Assembly (NCBI GenBank): GCA_905221605.1
Contig: CAJNDS010002368.1
Coordinates: 200,001 to 262,000 of the forward strand
Length of the DNA: 62,000 nucleotides
Reading direction: 5' to 3'
Source: Symbiodinium natans
Taxonomy: Eukaryota > Sar > Dinophyceae > Suessiales > Symbiodiniaceae
Positions 59,031 to 62,000 of the stretch are shown here, in pieces. Both the position numbers and the translations under genes were made by a program. Positions within the stretch are counted from its first letter, which is position 1. The number at the start of each line of letters is the position of its first letter. The notes beneath the pieces are model-generated. The model ran no database searches. It saw nothing but the letters and a program-made list of their open reading frames with translations, and was not told the origin of the DNA.

Positions 59031-59910
59031 CTCTCTCTGTCGCTACAAGTCAATTCTTCAGTGCAACCAAGGTGGACCTCAGCCCTTCCGATCTAAACAA
59101 CGAATCCCTTAAGGGTTCAGGGTTGAGGGTTGTGGGCTTGGGGTCTGAAGGCTTAGGATGGAGGGTTTGGGGTTTAGGGTTGAGGGTTCAAGGTTTAGGA
59201 TTGAAGGTTTCGGGCTTCGGGTTTAGGTTTGAGGGGTCAAGGTTTAGGATTGAAGGTTCAGGGCTTCGGGTCTTAAGGTTTGGGGTTGAGGGCTTCAGAC
59301 AACAAAGCTCTTGGATCTAACGATAGTAGCAGTTATCAGCCGGGAATGCTCCTAAACCCTAAACCCTAAACCCTGAACCCTGAACCCTGAACCAGGAACC
59401 CTAAACCCCAAACCCTCAACCCTAAACCCTAAAACCAAACCTGAAGGCTCATGAGCCGGCAAATTGTAGGGTTGTAGCTGTAAGTACCTTCGCTGTGCGT
59501 AGAGTAAGATCTACTGGGGGCTGCTTTGATAAGGTTGCCATTAGGGAAAACCCGACTTCTAACCCGCCTATGAACCTTCGAGCTCAAGTCAGTCAACCCA
59601 GAAAGTTGGACTTAAAAGGCACCGACTACGCGCCCAAAATCCAAGTGAGCCACACGACTGGGGCGAGGGAAGGTGGGTTTGACCCTAAAACCTGAACCCT
59701 ATAAACCAGAAAAAGGAAAAAACACAAAAAACAACAAAAACCGAAACCCTAAAACCTAAAACGATCTATGGCTTCATGTCTTGGGGATGCGGTTTAGGGT
59801 CTAGAGTTCAGGGCTCCCACCCTGCAAAACGGCAAGGATCCTAAACCCTAAGCCCTGAACCTTTAAACCCTAAGCCCTAAACCCTAAACCCTAAACCCCA
59901 AACCCTGCAC

Positions 59911-59989
59911 CTGTCAGGCAAAACAGGCAAAGCACGAGCTGGCCCGCAAGGATCTTCTGCAGCGAGAAAAGAAGCAGCTGCCCGCCTTT
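59911..59989 (-). CDS. Candidate exon, strand uncertain
   Basis: Minus reads GGQLLLFSLQKILAGQLVLC with donor GT at the array; plus reads AKHELARKDLLQREKKQLPA. Minus is preferred because of the strand of all neighbours. Confidence 0.35.
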
Positions 59990-60575
59990 CTGCACTTTTT
60001 TGCTTGTTGGGGATGGGGTTTAGGGTTTAGGGTTTGGGGTTTAGGGTTTAGGGTTTGGGGTTTGGGGTTTAGGGTTTGGGGTTTGGGGTTTGGGTTAGGA
60101 CTCAGGGGTTTACGAAGGCCCAGAGACCCTGTACATAATCAATCGTTGGGAGGTTGGGTTGCGAATGCCCCGGTTAAACTTGGGTTCACTCTTGGCTTGT
60201 TAAGGTTTAGCGTCATACATGGCACCCGCGGCAGCTCCAGAACATAATCCGGGCCCCAAAGCTTGAAGGCTTTGGGTTTAATTTTTGCACTTGCGTGAGG
60301 GCTTAAGATGGGACCCTGCCAAACAGGGACAGGACCTCAACTTCATATACTAAACCCTGAGACCTACTCCCCAAGCCCTTCAGTCCCTGAATCCTCCGTG
60401 CCTACAACTTAGGGTTTTTAAGGCCTATCGGGCTTTAGAGGGCTGAGAAGGTGTACAGGGTTTCAAGTATACCTGGGACTCCATTTACGTACCGTTAAGT
60501 AGTAACTACCCTCAATTTAGTAGGTAGAAACACATTAATCTGCAGGGAAAGAGAGTCCCAGTTTCGGCTTTAGGC

Positions 60576-60636
60576 CTGTTCCGGCAGCGCTGTCGAACAA
60601 AGCGCCCAGGAGTTGCAGGTTGTCGGCGACGGTGTC
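60576..60636 (-). CDS. Exon, RNF213-like gene (rightmost seen)
   Basis: Twenty codons, DTVADNLQLLGALFDSAAGT. Acceptor GATATTAG, GC donor (GCCTAAAGCC). Confidence 0.5.
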
Positions 60637-60769
60637 CTAATATCTTCCATGCCATTCGCGTCTGGAGGGTTTATAGGGTGTAGGGGTTTAGGGGGTATCT
60701 CGTGTGGAGGGCTTTGAAAGGAGGCTGCGGGGTTTAGGGGGGGTTGGCTCTACGAGTAGGGACTGCGGC

Positions 60770-60870
60770 GTCCGACATGCAAGGTTGGGTTTTCGAGATG
60801 CAAAGCGCGCGCCCGAGATGCATGGCACCAAGCCGTTTGCATCTCGAAAACCCAACCTTGCATGTCGGAC
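60770..60870. repeat. 35-bp perfect inverted repeat at the satellite edge
   Basis: Arms 60770-60804 and 60836-60870 are exact reverse complements (right arm TTTGCATCTCGAAAACCCAA and on), 31-nt spacer with CGCGCG. The right arm is the first part of the satellite unit, so the array begins with one inverted partial unit. Confidence 0.95.
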
Positions 60871-62000
60871 CAGGATTCCATTATCCAGAGAAAATTCCTC
60901 CCTGTCTCTTTACTTTTAATAGGATTTCCTCCACGGGCTCAGCAGTTTGCATCTCGAAAACCGACCCAGATTTTACTATTTTACTATTCTACTATTTTTC
61001 TATTTTTACGGGAAATCGGGAGTTTGCATCCCCAACCTTGCATGTCGGACCAGGATTCTATTATCCAGAGAAAATTCTCCCTGTCTCATTACTTTTAATA
61101 GGATTTCCTCCACCGGCTCAGCAGTTTGCATCTCGAAAACCCACCTGTGCCGGTCCGACCCAGATTTACTATTTTACTATTTTACTATTTTACTAATTTT
61201 ACGGGAAATCGGGAGTTTGCATCTCGAAAACCCAACCTTGCATGTCGGACCAGGATTCTATTATCCAGAGAAAATTCCTCCCTGTGTCTTTACTTTTAAT
61301 TGGATTTCCTCCACGGGCTCAGCAGTTTGCATCTCGAAAACCCACCTGTGCCGGTCCGACCCAGATTTTACTATTTTACTATTTTACTGTTTTACTATTT
61401 TACTATTTTACTATTTTACTATTTTACTGTTTTACTATTTTACTATTTTACTATTTTACTATTTTACTAATTTTACGGGAAATCGGGAGTTTGCATCTCG
61501 AAAACCCAACCTTGCATGTCGGACCAGGATTCTATTATCCAGAGAAAATTCCTCCCTGTCTCTTTACTTTTAATCGGATTTCCTCCACGGGCTCAGCAGT
61601 TTGCATCTCGAAAACCCACCTGTGCCGGTCCGACCCAGATTTTACTACTTTACTATTTTACTAATTTTACGGGAAATCGGGAGTTTGCATCTCGAAAACC
61701 CAACCTTGCATGTCGGACCAGGATTCTATTATCCAGAGAAAATTCCTCCCTGTGTCTTTACTTTTAATAGGATTTCCTCCACGGGCTCAGCAGTTTGCAT
61801 CTCGAAAACCCACCTGTGCCGGTCCGACCCAGATTTTACTATTTTACTATTTTACTATTAATTTTTTTACGGGAAATCGGGAGTTTGCATCTCGAAAACC
61901 CAACCTTGCATGTCGGACCAGGATTCTATTATCCAGAGAAAATTCCTCCCTGTCTCTTTACTTTTAATAGGATTTCCTCCACGGGCTCAGCAGTTTGCAC
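60836..62000. repeat. Satellite, about 190-bp units with a variable (TTTACTAT)n core
   Basis: Six units begin near 60836, 61022, 61214, 61491, 61682 and 61886 and run off the window. Each has TTTGCATCTCGAAAACCCAA, CTTGCATGTCGGACCAGGAT, TTATCCAGAGAAAATTCCTC, CTCCACGGGCTCAGCAGTTT, then CCGGTCCGACCCAGATTTTA and a run of TTTACTAT units. The run varies from about 2 to 14 copies and explains unit lengths of 187-277 bp. All plus frames are open in places because the unit lacks stops; these ORFs are not genes. Confidence 0.95.

Larger units (their letters stand above)
600..60636 (-). other. Gene model: giant RNF213-like AAA+ ATPase gene, many short exons
   Basis: Composite model of the minus-strand exons listed separately, read from right to left. 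Seen in sequence: two P-loops (GVSSGKST at 41.2 kb, GESGVGKT at 23.6 kb), a Walker B exon ending FLDE at 4.8 kb that continues in phase into NTASCLGLIK at 3.9 kb and FIVAAANPYR at 2.3 kb, then VHPLPPS at 0.7 kb. Known: this motif order is that of RNF213 (mysterin), a roughly 5000-residue AAA+ E3 ubiquitin ligase with a dynein-like core, cytosolic in animals. Inferred: one gene longer than the window. The RING part is not seen and should lie left of position 1. Junctions are in phase for 4861>3933>2315, 45601>44521, 40734>40056 and 39291>38216>37886. Many others are not, so exons are missing or borders are off. Two genes, at 6267-8339 and about 29080-32115, are nested in introns. Confidence 0.6.

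Noticed and set aside
60744-61967. Overlapping ORFs up to 208 codons at the right end
   Set aside because: The satellite unit lacks stops in several frames; the same peptides recur in different frames.
1-62000. Chromosome end or subtelomere because of TTTAGGG repeats
   Set aside because: Arrays are short, interstitial, occur in both orientations and flank exons throughout; no terminal array is seen.

Overview
The window looks like nuclear DNA of a dinoflagellate, probably a Symbiodiniaceae-type alga. Evidence seen in the sequence: hundreds of interstitial TTTAGGG/CCCTAAA arrays in both orientations, short coding exons of about 40-125 bp, splice donors that include GC and GA as well as GT with AG acceptors, GC-rich codon use, and two proteins that join an N-terminal ubiquitin-like domain to ankyrin or FNIP-type repeats. 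Nothing prokaryotic was found: no operons, IS elements or CRISPR arrays.

Almost all convincing coding sequence reads on the minus strand. I located about 70 short exons by looking for unique, protein-like islands between the telomere-like arrays. Several carry motifs of the RNF213 (mysterin) family of giant AAA+ E3 ligases, in the family's order from right to left: LPRQSEMLFC..VEAFLWRAQ (45.6-44.4 kb), a P-loop GVSSGKST (41.2 kb), IALHIDLS (40.0 kb), a second P-loop GESGVGKT (23.6 kb), FFRLQVHAAMTAEDI (9.2 kb), the Walker B FLDE (4.8 kb), TASCLGLIK (3.9 kb), FIVAAANPYR (2.3 kb) and VHPLPPS (0.7 kb). I infer one RNF213-like gene, transcribed right to left, that fills and probably exceeds the window. 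Its N-terminus would lie beyond the right edge, and its later AAA and RING parts beyond the left edge. Not all exon junctions are in phase in my model, so some exons or borders are wrong or missing.

Within introns of this gene lie two other minus-strand genes. One is a 690-residue single-exon protein with a ubiquitin-like N-terminus and 26 FNIP-like 22-residue repeats (6.3-8.3 kb). The other is a nine-exon ubiquitin-like/ankyrin gene (29.1-32.1 kb) whose exon junctions all join in phase, using GT, GC and GA donors. A frameshifted reverse-transcriptase fragment (YVDD) lies at 3.0-3.3 kb.

The introns show unusual order. Around most minus-strand exons the plus strand reads CCCTAAA array - exon - TTTAGGG array, so in the transcript many introns begin with UUUAGGG repeats and end with CCCUAAA repeats. 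Mixed with these are at least eight families of short foldback elements (70-390 bp, inverted ends), some with ends at or next to splice sites, as expected of introners. The right end (60.8-62.0 kb) enters a satellite of about 190-bp units headed by a 35-bp perfect inverted repeat. Other repeats include GCTGGT/CTG and GA microsatellites, poly-G and C-rich tracts, a TACGCG cluster and a degenerate CCTTAGAAAAACCA array.
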